From the NCBI RefSeq assembly GCF_003206045.1, contig NZ_PZJM01000004.1, positions 62,001 to 126,000 on the forward strand: 64,000 nt of DNA. The letters run 5' to 3'. The DNA is from Salinicola lusitanus (lineage in GTDB: Bacteria; Pseudomonadota; Gammaproteobacteria; Pseudomonadales; Halomonadaceae). Below, in pieces: positions 56,199 through 64,000 of the stretch. A program made the translations under genes and the position numbers. How positions within the stretch are numbered: the stretch's first letter is position 1; each line of letters begins with the position of its first letter. The notes below the pieces were generated by a model. The model was not told the origin of the DNA and did no database searches. It saw only the letters and a program-made list of their open reading frames with translations.

Positions 56199-56514
56199 GT
56201 CCTGCCCGGAGAGTCGGCCGCGACTCTCCCATGGGTCCCGCCAGAGCCGCCGCCATGGCGGCTCTGTCGGACTAAAACGCCTGTTTTAACCAAAGTCGAA
56301 AAACGACTTTAGTCGGCCCGGCGGGTTCGTCCGCTGTGGTTCGCCCCGCCTGCCTGTTGTCCTCCCGGTTTGCTGATAGCAAATCATATATCGGTTTGCC
56401 GTTGGATCGTTATTAGCCGGTTATCGAACAACGGCTTAGTGTCACGACAGCCATGTCGTGGCAAACGTCATCCAACAACAAACCCGATGTCCCCCGAGGG
56501 GCTGGAGGCCGCCA
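56199..56514 (+). promoter_or_regulatory. araF upstream region with hairpins and operator blocks
   Basis: 316 bp without a gene. A GC hairpin AGAGCCGCC/GGCGGCTCT (56243-56265) lies just after galM; a smaller AAAGTCG/CGACTTT hairpin (56292-56310) follows. The candidate operator occupies 56375-56426. No leader peptide is seen. Confidence 0.5.
56375..56426 (+). promoter_or_regulatory. Candidate arabinose-regulon operator (araF copy)
   Basis: Three blocks: GATAGCAA at 56375, ATATCG at 56388 and GGTTATCG at 56419, ending 88 bp before the araF ATG. The same blocks at the same offsets (0, 13, 44) occur upstream of the gntP-family gene. Inferred to bind the neighbouring LysR regulator. Confidence 0.5.
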
Positions 56515-57507
56515 ATGATTCGCTTTCTAAAATCGTCACTCTTCGTACTCGGCGTGACCGGCCTGGGGGTCGCCTCCGCGCCGCTCCTGGCCCAGGACGA
56601 GGTCAAGATCGGGTTCATCGTCAAGAAGCCCGAACAGGCGTGGTTCATCAACGAGCAGGATGCGGCGACCAAGCTCGGCCAGGAGGAGGGCTTCGAGGTG
56701 GTGCGGCTGGCCGGCGAGGATGGCCAGCAGGTACTCAGTGCCATCGACAACCTGAACTCCCAGGGCGCGCAGGGGTTCGTGATCTGTCCGCCGGACGTGC
56801 GACTCGGGCCGGCGATCGTCAATCGCGCCAAGCAGTACGGCATGAAGGTAGTGACCGTCGACGACCAGTTCCTCGGCGCGGATGGCGAACCCATGGCTTC
56901 CGTCCCGCATCTGGGGATGTCGGGCTACAAGATCGGCCAGCAGGTCGGCGAGACGATCGCCAAGGAGATGAAGGCGCGGGGTTGGGATCCGCAAAGCGTG
57001 GCTGCCCTGCGCATCAGCAACAACGAGCTGCCCACTGCCAAGGAGCGCACCGACGGCGCCACCGACGCGCTGCTGGAAGCCGGCTTCGTCAAGGACAACA
57101 TCTTCGACGCGCCGCAGCAGAACACCGATACCAGCAGTGCCTTCGCGGCGGCGTCTCCGGTGCTGTCGAAGAACGGCCGCTTCGAGCACTGGGTGATCTT
57201 TGCGCTCAACGAGGAGAGCGTGCTGGGTGGCGTCAGGGCGAGCGAGCAGTACGGCTTGTCTCCCGACCAGGTCATCGGCGTCGGCATCAACGGCTCCGGC
57301 GCGGCCTTCGCCGAGTTCTCCCGCGAGAAGCCGACCGGCTTCTACGGCACGATTGCCGTCAGCTCGACCATGCACGGTCGCCAGAGCGCCGAGAATCTCT
57401 ATACCTGGATCACCGAAGACAAGGAGCCGCCGGCCAACACCGAGACCACGGGCACGCTGATGACGCGCGACAACTGGCAGCAGGTTCGCGAAGAGCTGGG
57501 CCTGTAG
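56515..57507 (+). CDS. araF: L-arabinose-binding periplasmic protein
   Basis: 330-residue ABC sugar-binding protein close in length to E. coli AraF (329). Signal peptide ends near ASAPLLAQD; VKIGFIVKKPEQAWFINEQDAATKLGQE and RISNNELPTAKERTDGATDALLEAGF are AraF-like, and GVGINGSGAAFAEFS lines the sugar cleft. The ATG at 56515 has GGAGG nine bases upstream. First gene of araFGH. Arabinose specificity is by family resemblance; galactose or fucose are alternatives. Confidence 0.9.
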   Translation: MIRFLKSSLFVLGVTGLGVASAPLLAQDEVKIGFIVKKPEQAWFINEQDAATKLGQEEGFEVVRLAGEDGQQVLSAIDNLNSQGAQGFVICPPDVRLGPAIVNRAKQYGMKVVTVDDQFLGADGEPMASVPHLGMSGYKIGQQVGETIAKEMKARGWDPQSVAALRISNNELPTAKERTDGATDALLEAGFVKDNIFDAPQQNTDTSSAFAAASPVLSKNGRFEHWVIFALNEESVLGGVRASEQYGLSPDQVIGVGINGSGAAFAEFSREKPTGFYGTIAVSSTMHGRQSAENLYTWITEDKEPPANTETTGTLMTRDNWQQVREELGL

Positions 57508-57549
57508 GCCCGTTCGCGAGACCGCGTTCCCATCGCTGAGGAGACTGGA

Positions 57550-59043
57550 ATGGCGGAAGCTTATCTTCGCATCGACGGCATCACCGTCGAATTCCCCGGC
57601 GTCCGGGCGCTGGATGGTGTCAGCTTCGCCGCGCGGGGAGGGGAAGTCCACGCCTTGATGGGCGAGAACGGGGCCGGCAAGTCGACGCTGCTCAAGGTGT
57701 TGAGCGGCGTCAACCGGGTCACCAGCGGGCAGCTCTGGATCGATGGTGAGCCGATCGTTTTTGCCAACGCGCGGGAGGCGTTGCGCCGTGGTGTCTCGAT
57801 CATCTACCAGGAGCTGACGCTGTCGCCCAATCTTTCGGTGGCGGAGAACCTGCTGCTGGGGCAACTGCCGGTCAAGCACGGCTTTCTCGACCGGCGTCGG
57901 CTGCGCGAACGGGCGATGACGATCCTGGAGGAGTTGGGCGAGGGGAATATTCACCCCTCGACCAAGGTGCGGGATCTCTCGATCGGCCAGCAGCAGATGA
58001 TCGAGATCGGCAGGGCGCTGCTGCGCGATGCCCGCATCATCGCCTTCGACGAGCCGACCAGTTCGCTCTCGGTCCAGGAGATCCGGCATCTCAAGCGGAT
58101 CGTCTCACGGCTGCGCGACGAGGGGCGCGTGGTGCTCTACGTGACCCACCGCATGGAAGAGGTGTTCGAGATGTGCGATGCGGTCACCGTGTTTCGCGAT
58201 GGCCGCCATATCCGCACCCACGACACCCTCGAAGGTCTCGATCACGACACCCTGGTCAGCGAGATGGTGGGTCGCGAGATCGAGGATGTCTACGGCTACC
58301 GCCCGCGGGAACGCGGCGAGGTATTGATGCGCCTCGAGGGGATCGAGGGGCGAGGCGTGAGGGCGCCGGTCACTCTGGAGGTGCATCGCGGCGAGGTGCT
58401 GGGACTGTTCGGACTGGTCGGCGCGGGTCGCAGCGAGCTGATGCGGCTGGTTTGCGGGGTCGAGCGTGCCACGGCCGGCCAGGTCTCGTTCGACGGCACC
58501 AGCCGCCGGTTCGGCTCGGCCCGGCAGGCGATCCGCGCCGGCATCGCGATGTGCCCGGAGGACCGCAAGTCCCAGGGCATCTTTCCCGTGGCCAGCGTCT
58601 CCGACAATCTCAACATCAGCTGCCGGCGCTTCTTCAAGCGCTGGGGAGGCTTTCGCGACCCTGCGCGAGAGACCCGCAACACCCAGGACTACATCCGCCA
58701 GCTACGGATCAAGACGCCGGGCCCCAAGACCCCCATCGCCAATCTCTCCGGCGGCAACCAGCAGAAGGTGATCCTGGCGCGCTGGCTGGCGGAGGAGATC
58801 GACCTGTTCGTGATGGACGAGCCGACCCGCGGGATCGATGTCGGCGCGCGCCGGGACATCTACTCGCTGCTCTACGACCTTGCCGAGCGGGGCAAGGGCG
58901 TGCTGGTCATCTCCAGCGATCTGGCGGAGGTCAGCTCCATCTGCGATCGCATCGGGGTCATGCGGAACGGTGAACTCATCGACATCGTCCCGCGTGAAGA
59001 GGCGACGCCCGAGCGTCTGCTGGGCCTGGCGCTACCGGCCTGA
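57550..59043 (+). CDS. araG: L-arabinose ABC transporter ATP-binding protein
   Basis: 497-residue duplicated sugar ABC ATPase. First half: Walker [18 protein letters not shown], signature [15 protein letters not shown], Walker [13 protein letters not shown]. Second half: degenerate P-loop [14 protein letters not shown], signature [15 protein letters not shown], Walker [13 protein letters not shown]. This pattern is normal for the AraG/RbsA/MglA group. Located between araF and araH with 42- and 52-bp gaps. Confidence 0.94.
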   Translation: MAEAYLRIDGITVEFPGVRALDGVSFAARGGEVHALMGENGAGKSTLLKVLSGVNRVTSGQLWIDGEPIVFANAREALRRGVSIIYQELTLSPNLSVAENLLLGQLPVKHGFLDRRRLRERAMTILEELGEGNIHPSTKVRDLSIGQQQMIEIGRALLRDARIIAFDEPTSSLSVQEIRHLKRIVSRLRDEGRVVLYVTHRMEEVFEMCDAVTVFRDGRHIRTHDTLEGLDHDTLVSEMVGREIEDVYGYRPRERGEVLMRLEGIEGRGVRAPVTLEVHRGEVLGLFGLVGAGRSELMRLVCGVERATAGQVSFDGTSRRFGSARQAIRAGIAMCPEDRKSQGIFPVASVSDNLNISCRRFFKRWGGFRDPARETRNTQDYIRQLRIKTPGPKTPIANLSGGNQQKVILARWLAEEIDLFVMDEPTRGIDVGARRDIYSLLYDLAERGKGVLVISSDLAEVSSICDRIGVMRNGELIDIVPREEATPERLLGLALPA

Positions 59044-59095
59044 GAGTGGCCACGGATTTCCACGAGAGTCTTGAATCGCAAGAGGATTCGACAAC

Positions 59096-60097
59096 ATGAA
59101 CGACAAAGTTGCCGCCCAGTCGACGCTGCCCGTCGCAGGGCGCAGGGGACTTCCCAAACCGCTGCGAACGCTGCTGGACACGTCGGGGCTGATCGCCGTC
59201 TTCATCCTGCTGTTCATCGGCCTCTCGGTGCTGGTGCCGGACTTCCTGACCGGGCGCAACATCGTGGGCCTGCTGCTGTCGGTGACGCTGATCGGCACCA
59301 TTGCCACCACCATGATGATGGTGCTGGCACTGGGGGAGGTGGACCTGTCCGTCGCCTCCATCGTCGCCTTTTCCGGCGTCGTGGCGGCGATGGTGACATC
59401 CACCAGCGGCAGTGTGGCGATCGGCGTGCTGGTGGGGATCGCGGCGGGCGCCGCCGTCGGTGCCTTCAACGGCTTCGTCGTCGCCCGCTTCGGCATCAAC
59501 TCGCTGATCGCCACCCTTGCGGCGATGGAGTTCGTGCGCGGCCTGGCCTACATCACCTCCGGCGGCGATGCGGTAATGATCACCGTGCCGGGGTTCTTCG
59601 ACCTGGGCAGTGCATCGTTTCTGGGGCTGACGCTGCCGGTGTGGACGATGATCGGCTGCTTCCTGGTCTTCGGTGTCGTTCTGAACATGACGGCATTCGG
59701 CCGCAACACACTGGCGACCGGGGGCAACTCGGAAGCGGCCAGCCTGGCGGGCGTCAACGTGCGGCGCCTGAAGATCATGGTATTTGCGCTCCAGGGGCTG
59801 GTGGCGGGTATCGCCGGCGTCCTGCTCACCTCGCGAATGGGGCTGGGCGATCCCAATACGTCGCAGGGTCTGGAACTGGCCGTCATCTCGGCCTGTGTAC
59901 TGGGTGGCGTCTCGCTCTCCGGCGGCGTCGCCTCCATCACTGGCGTACTGGTCGGGGTGCTGATCATGGGCTGCGTGCAGAACGCCATGGGGCTGCTCAA
60001 CGTCCCCACCTTCTATCAGTATCTGGTGCGCGGGGCGATTCTGCTGCTGGCGGTCATGTTCGACCGCTGGAAGCAGACGCGTCGCGCTGGTGGCTGA
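59096..60097 (+). CDS. araH: L-arabinose ABC transporter permease
   Basis: 333-residue membrane permease of the BPD_transp_2 family with about ten hydrophobic segments. LALGEVDLSVASIVAFSGVVAA, NGFVVARFGINSLIATLAAMEFVRGL and GLGDPNTSQGLELAVISACVLGGVSLSGG are typical of AraH/RbsC. Conserved Gly-rich loop near the C-terminus contacts AraG. Last gene of araFGH; a 221-bp region with its own operator separates the next gene. Confidence 0.94.
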   Translation: MNDKVAAQSTLPVAGRRGLPKPLRTLLDTSGLIAVFILLFIGLSVLVPDFLTGRNIVGLLLSVTLIGTIATTMMMVLALGEVDLSVASIVAFSGVVAAMVTSTSGSVAIGVLVGIAAGAAVGAFNGFVVARFGINSLIATLAAMEFVRGLAYITSGGDAVMITVPGFFDLGSASFLGLTLPVWTMIGCFLVFGVVLNMTAFGRNTLATGGNSEAASLAGVNVRRLKIMVFALQGLVAGIAGVLLTSRMGLGDPNTSQGLELAVISACVLGGVSLSGGVASITGVLVGVLIMGCVQNAMGLLNVPTFYQYLVRGAILLLAVMFDRWKQTRRAGG

Positions 60098-60190
60098 CGG
60101 GGCGGTCGAGCGAAAACTGCAACTTTGGTCGGGTCGCCTGGACCGCCTTGCGTGATGAACCCGGGGCGCCACGCTCGAGACGTGCCTTTC

Positions 60191-60242
60191 GATAACCATA
60201 TGCATATCGATATCGCAGAATTTTGGCATTTCCTGGTTATCG
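60191..60242 (+). promoter_or_regulatory. Candidate arabinose-regulon operator (gntP-family copy)
   Basis: GATAACCA at 60191, ATATCG at 60204 and GGTTATCG at 60235, matching the araF copy in both sequence and spacing. Here the outer blocks form a perfect inverted repeat CGATAACCA (60190-60198)/TGGTTATCG (60234-60242). The middle contains the palindrome ATATCGATAT (60204-60213). ATAACC/GGTTAT resembles half-sites reported for PcaQ-type LysR proteins. Confidence 0.55.
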
Positions 60243-60318
60243 GATCTTAGCGCTAACGTAGCGGCACCCCACGGCGAGCGTGTCAGGCTGGAGCCGTGGC
60301 AGGAGTCAGGAGGACGCC

Positions 60319-61719
60319 ATGCAAGACACGACACAAGCGGCGGCCGGTCTCCCCACCTTGGGTTTGCTGGGGATTGCCGTTGCCGCCATCACGATTCTGC
60401 TGATCTTGATCATCCGGGTGCGCCTGCATCCCTTCTTCGCCCTGGTCATCGTCAGTATCGGCACCGCGCTGGCGACCGGCATTTCGGTCGCCGACCTGCT
60501 GCCGACGCTGCTGGGAGGATTCGGCAAGACGCTCGGCAACGTGGCGTTGCTGATCGGGTTCGGGGCCGTACTGGGTCGTCTCGTCGCCGTGTCGGGCGGC
60601 GCGCGCGTTCTGGCCGACACGCTGATCCGTTTCTTCGGCAGCAGGCGGGCGCCCCTCGGGCTGTCGATCGCCTGTCTATTGTTCGGCTTTCCGATCTTTC
60701 TCGACGCGGCCTTCGTGGTAATGCTGCCGGTGATCTACTCGGTGGCCCGCGAACTGAAGGCGTCGCTGCTGCTCTATGGCCTTCCGGCCGCGGGGGCGTT
60801 TCTGGTCATGCACGCGTTGATGCCGCCGCATCCCGGCCCCGTTGCGGCTGCCGTGTTCCTGCACGCCGACATCGGCCAGGTGCTGTTCATCGCCCTGCTG
60901 GTGGGGCTGCCGACGTGGTACGTGATGGGCTACCGGCTGTCGCTGCTCCTGGCCAATCGCTCGCCGTTCCAGCCGGTGCCCAACCTGATGGGCGGGGAGA
61001 GCGAGGAGGTCCCGCCGGAGAAGCGCCCGGCCTTCGGCACCGTGCTGCTGGTACTGCTGCTGCCGCTGGCGCTGATCTTCCTCAACACCGGGCTGTCGAC
61101 GCTGGGCCAGGGGGGCGTCATCGATGGCGACAACCCGTTGGTCGCCGCGCTGATGGTGATTGGCGAGACGCCGATCGCGCTGCTGATCAGCACCTGTATC
61201 GCGATGTGGCTGTTGGTCATTCGGTCCAGCGAGCGCGGCGCGATGGACTCGATCAACGAGATCGTCGAGCAGGCGTTGTCGCCGGTCTGCAGCATCATCC
61301 TGATCACCGGCGCCGGCGGCATGTTCGGCGGGGTGCTGACGGCGAGCGGTATCGGCGATGCGCTGGCGGATAGCCTGCAGGCGTTCGGCCTGCCGGTGAT
61401 CCTCGCCGGCTACGTGATCGCCTCGGTGATTCGGATCGCCCAGGGTTCGGCAACGGTCGCGGGGACTACGGCAGCGGGAATCATGGCGCCGGTGGTACTG
61501 GGCGATCCGGGCCTGGCCGGGCTGCCCGCCGCCTGCATCACCGTGGCGATCGTCGCGGGCGCGATCGGCTATTCCCATGTCAACGACTCCGGGTTCTGGC
61601 TGGTCGGTCGCTTCCTCGGTGTCGACACCAAGACCATGCTCAAGACCTGGACGGTGATCTCCACCGGTATTTCGCTGATGTCGTTCGGGCTGGCATGGCT
61701 TGTGTTTTCCCTGCTGTGA
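60319..61719 (+). CDS. GntP-family sugar-acid/H+ symporter
   Basis: 466-residue inner-membrane permease with about 12-14 helices. FGFPIFLDAAFVVMLPVIYSVAREL, LVMHALMPPHPGPVAAA and HVNDSGFWLVGRFLGVD are diagnostic of the GntP (gluconate permease) family. Start at 60319 has AGGAGGAC. By context it may import arabonate or another aldonate that the downstream dehydratase uses; gluconate is the alternative, fitting the gluconate-type dehydrogenase at 9.3-13 kb. Confidence 0.92.
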   Translation: MQDTTQAAAGLPTLGLLGIAVAAITILLILIIRVRLHPFFALVIVSIGTALATGISVADLLPTLLGGFGKTLGNVALLIGFGAVLGRLVAVSGGARVLADTLIRFFGSRRAPLGLSIACLLFGFPIFLDAAFVVMLPVIYSVARELKASLLLYGLPAAGAFLVMHALMPPHPGPVAAAVFLHADIGQVLFIALLVGLPTWYVMGYRLSLLLANRSPFQPVPNLMGGESEEVPPEKRPAFGTVLLVLLLPLALIFLNTGLSTLGQGGVIDGDNPLVAALMVIGETPIALLISTCIAMWLLVIRSSERGAMDSINEIVEQALSPVCSIILITGAGGMFGGVLTASGIGDALADSLQAFGLPVILAGYVIASVIRIAQGSATVAGTTAAGIMAPVVLGDPGLAGLPAACITVAIVAGAIGYSHVNDSGFWLVGRFLGVDTKTMLKTWTVISTGISLMSFGLAWLVFSLL

Positions 61720-61799
61720 CGCTGCCCGACGACCGGTTGGCAACATCCTGGACGACTGCCGCGGCCGTCATCCACTGACTAGGGTTCGAGGAGAGAGAG

Positions 61800-63563
61800 A
61801 TGAGCGATTCATCGGATAGACCCCACAACAAGCGCCGTCTGCGCTCGGCCCAGTGGTTCGGTACCGCCGACAAGAACGGTTTCATGTACCGCAGCTGGAT
61901 GAAGAACCAGGGGATTCCGGACCACGAATTCCAGGGCAAGCCGATCATCGGCATCTGCAATACCTGGTCGGAGCTGACACCCTGCAACGCGCACTTCCGC
62001 AAGCTCGCCGAGCACGTCAAGAAGGGCGTGCTCGAAGCCGGCGGCTATCCGGTGGAGTTCCCGGTGTTCTCCAACGGCGAGTCCAACCTGCGCCCCACGG
62101 CGATGTTCACCCGCAACCTCGCCAGCATGGACGTCGAGGAGGCGATTCGCGGCAATCCCATCGATGGCGTGGTGCTGCTGGTGGGCTGCGACAAGACCAC
62201 CCCGGCGCTGCTGATGGGCGCGGCGAGCTGCGACATTCCGACGATCGTGGTGACCGGCGGGCCGATGCTCAACGGCAAGCACGAGGGCAAGGACATCGGG
62301 TCGGGAACCGTGGTCTGGAGACTCTCCGAAGAGGTCAAGGCGGGCAAGATATCGATTCATGACTTCATGGCCGCCGAAGCCGGCATGTCGCGTTCGGCCG
62401 GTACCTGCAACACCATGGGCACGGCTTCGACCATGGCCTGCATGGCGGAGTCGCTGGGAGTCTCGCTGCCGCACAACGCTGCGATCCCGGCGGTGGATTC
62501 CCGGCGCTACGTGCTCGCCCATCTCTCCGGCAACCGCATCGTCGAGATGGTCGACGAGGACCTGAAACTGTCGAAGATACTGACCCGCGCTGCATTCGAG
62601 AACGCGATACGAACCAATGCCGCCATTGGCGGCTCGACCAATGCGGTGATCCACCTCAAGGCGATCGCCGGGCGTATCGGGGTCGACCTGCCACTGGACG
62701 ACTGGACCCGAATCGGTCGTGGTACGCCGACCATCGTCGACCTGCAGCCCTCCGGGCGCTTCCTGATGGAGGAGTTCTATTACGCCGGCGGTCTGCCGGC
62801 CGTGCTGCGCCGGCTGGGCGAAGCCGACCGACTGCCCCACAAGGACGCGCTGACCGCCAACGGCAGGACGATCTGGGAAAACGTGCAGGACGCGCCGCAC
62901 TACAACGACGAGGTGATTCGTCCGCTCGACAACCCGCTCCGCGACGATGGTGGCATCTGCATCCTGCGCGGCAACCTGGCGCCCAACGGCGCGGTGCTCA
63001 AGCCCTCCGCGGCCAGTCCCGAGCTGATGAAGCATCGCGGTCGCGCGGTGGTGTTCGAGAACTTCGACGACTACAAGGCGCGCATCAACGATCCCGAGCT
63101 CGAGGTCGAGGCCAACGACATTCTGGTCCTGAAGCACTGCGGCCCGCGGGGTTATCACGGCATGGCGGAAGTCGGCAACATGGGTCTGCCGCCCAAGATC
63201 CTCGAGCAGGGCATCACCGACATGGTGCGTATCTCGGACGCCCGCATGAGCGGTACCGCCTACGGCACTGTGGTCCTCCACGTGGCCCCGGAGGCGGCAG
63301 CGGGCGGACCGCTGGCGGCGGTCGAGAACGGCGACTGGATCAGCCTGGACTGCGACAACGGCAAGCTCGAGCTGGAGGTCGACGACGCCGAGATCGCGCG
63401 GCGCCTGGCTGCGGCCGACCCGACCGCGGCATCGAGCCAGATCGCCACCAGCGGCGGCTATCGCCAGCTCTATATCGAGCGGGTGCTGCAGGCCGACGAG
63501 GGCTGTGACTTCGACTTCCTGCGCGGCTGTCGCGGCGCCGAGGTGCCGCGGCATTCACACTGA
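61800..63563 (+). CDS. IlvD/Edd-family sugar-acid dehydratase (probable L-arabonate dehydratase)
   Basis: 587-residue iron-sulfur dehydratase making 2-keto-3-deoxy sugar acids. Probable cluster ligands are Cys53 (GICNTWSELTPCN), Cys130 (LVGCDKTTPA) and Cys203 (AGTCNTMGTAS), the spacing of [2Fe-2S] arabonate/xylonate dehydratases. SDARMSGTAYG closes the active site. Similar to pentonate dehydratases more than to IlvD (FNGESNLRPTAMFTRNL-like segment). With araFGH beside it, L-arabonate is the likeliest substrate, implying oxidative, non-phosphorylating arabinose use; the other pathway enzymes are not in the window. Confidence 0.85.
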   Translation: MSDSSDRPHNKRRLRSAQWFGTADKNGFMYRSWMKNQGIPDHEFQGKPIIGICNTWSELTPCNAHFRKLAEHVKKGVLEAGGYPVEFPVFSNGESNLRPTAMFTRNLASMDVEEAIRGNPIDGVVLLVGCDKTTPALLMGAASCDIPTIVVTGGPMLNGKHEGKDIGSGTVVWRLSEEVKAGKISIHDFMAAEAGMSRSAGTCNTMGTASTMACMAESLGVSLPHNAAIPAVDSRRYVLAHLSGNRIVEMVDEDLKLSKILTRAAFENAIRTNAAIGGSTNAVIHLKAIAGRIGVDLPLDDWTRIGRGTPTIVDLQPSGRFLMEEFYYAGGLPAVLRRLGEADRLPHKDALTANGRTIWENVQDAPHYNDEVIRPLDNPLRDDGGICILRGNLAPNGAVLKPSAASPELMKHRGRAVVFENFDDYKARINDPELEVEANDILVLKHCGPRGYHGMAEVGNMGLPPKILEQGITDMVRISDARMSGTAYGTVVLHVAPEAAAGGPLAAVENGDWISLDCDNGKLELEVDDAEIARRLAAADPTAASSQIATSGGYRQLYIERVLQADEGCDFDFLRGCRGAEVPRHSH

Positions 63564-63661
63564 ATGCCGTGGGTAGGGAGAGTGACTGGATCTGGAGAAC
63601 GCCGGAGTCGGAAGCCTTGACCTTTAGGGTTCAGCCTTTCGGCTCCGCCGGCCACGGGCGA

Positions 63662-64000
63662 TCAGGCTGCCGCGAGATCCTGTAGCGCCTGGCCGGTCAG
63701 GCGATAACCGATCCACTCACTCTGCGGTTTGGCGCCGATCGATTCATAGAACTGGATGGCCGGTTCGTTCCAGTCCAGCACGTTCCATTCGAAGCGGCCG
63801 CAGTCACGCTCGACCGCGATCTGCGCCAGATGTTTGAGCAACGCCTTGCCGGCGCCGGTGCCGCGCGCCTCCGGGGTGACATAGAGGTCTTCCAGGAAGA
63901 GCCCGTTCTTCGCCAGCCAGGTGGAGTAGTTGTAGAAGTACACCGCGAATCCGATGGCCTGGCCGTCGCGCTCGCAGATCAGGGCGTGAGCCGTGGCCTG
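63662..64000 (-). CDS. GNAT-family N-acetyltransferase (5' end beyond window)
   Basis: Partial gene, open to the window edge; its start lies beyond 64000. The visible 112 residues contain LFLEDLYVTPEARGTGAGKALLKHLAQIA, the acetyl-CoA binding RGTGAG loop, and FEWNVLDWNEPAIQFYESIGA, the C-terminal GNAT strand-helix. Resembles small polyamine/amino-acid acetyltransferases of the spermidine acetyltransferase-like group. Substrate unknown. Convergent with the dehydratase gene, 98 bp away. Confidence 0.85.
   Translation of the reverse strand, partial: QATAHALICERDGQAIGFAVYFYNYSTWLAKNGLFLEDLYVTPEARGTGAGKALLKHLAQIAVERDCGRFEWNVLDWNEPAIQFYESIGAKPQSEWIGYRLTGQALQDLAAA

Noticed and set aside
61809-63554. 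581-codon antisense frame across the sugar-acid dehydratase
   Set aside because: Complementary to a gene with clear Fe-S and active-site motifs; the product is low-complexity and matches no family.

Overview
The window is GC-rich chromosomal DNA with dense, short-spaced genes and many ATGA stop/start overlaps. Gene content suggests a moderately halophilic gammaproteobacterium of the Halomonadaceae (Halomonas/Salinicola-like): purMN divergent from hda, an RnfB-like ferredoxin beside nth and metG, a GbpR-like regulator with araFGH, and a membrane-type gluconate dehydrogenase. The taxon is inferred from gene content and arrangement only; no rRNA is present. I found no tRNA, rRNA, CRISPR array, transposase or prophage gene.

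Layout. 1-4.7 kb: a YajG-like lipoprotein, then a sulfate/thiosulfate ABC importer (cysP-cysT-cysW-cysA, minus strand) whose four genes overlap by 4 bp or less. 4.7-9 kb: an MFS transporter, an exported SH3b protein and gamma-glutamyltransferase. 9-13.1 kb: a three-gene periplasmic flavin/cytochrome c sugar-acid dehydrogenase. 13.2-15 kb: rpe, a GIY-YIG protein and an orphan ParA ATPase. 15.1-19.2 kb: a FAN1-like VRR-NUC nuclease translationally coupled to a fused PD-(D/E)XK nuclease/XPD-type Fe-S helicase; a LexA-like SOS box overlaps the promoter. 19.2-22.6 kb: a Rid-family protein overlapping a single-chain dihydroxyacetone kinase, then a type II NADH dehydrogenase.

22.9-31.9 kb: gph, trpE (with a candidate Trp-Arg-Trp leader peptide), a TVP38/TMEM64 protein, argF (with a leader containing a terminator), grxD, rnt, argG, a HlyU-family protein, a GST and a DUF1161 protein. 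31.9-36 kb: nth, an RnfB-like ferredoxin and metG. 36-47.7 kb: a GNAT, DoxX and DUF2845 proteins, an AEC transporter, DNA polymerase II, a small lipoprotein, a second GST, luxS, TerB, a coupled acyltransferase/serine hydrolase pair, mrp and dcd. 47.7-53.8 kb: a nested palindromic element, an aldo/keto reductase, purMN, hda and a SulP transporter.

53.8-63.6 kb is an L-arabinose/sugar-acid island: a GbpR-like LysR regulator, an exported aldose 1-epimerase, the araFGH importer, a GntP-family permease and an IlvD/Edd-family sugar-acid dehydratase. The promoters of araF and of the gntP-family gene share three sequence blocks at identical spacing, a candidate common operator. The window ends inside a GNAT gene.
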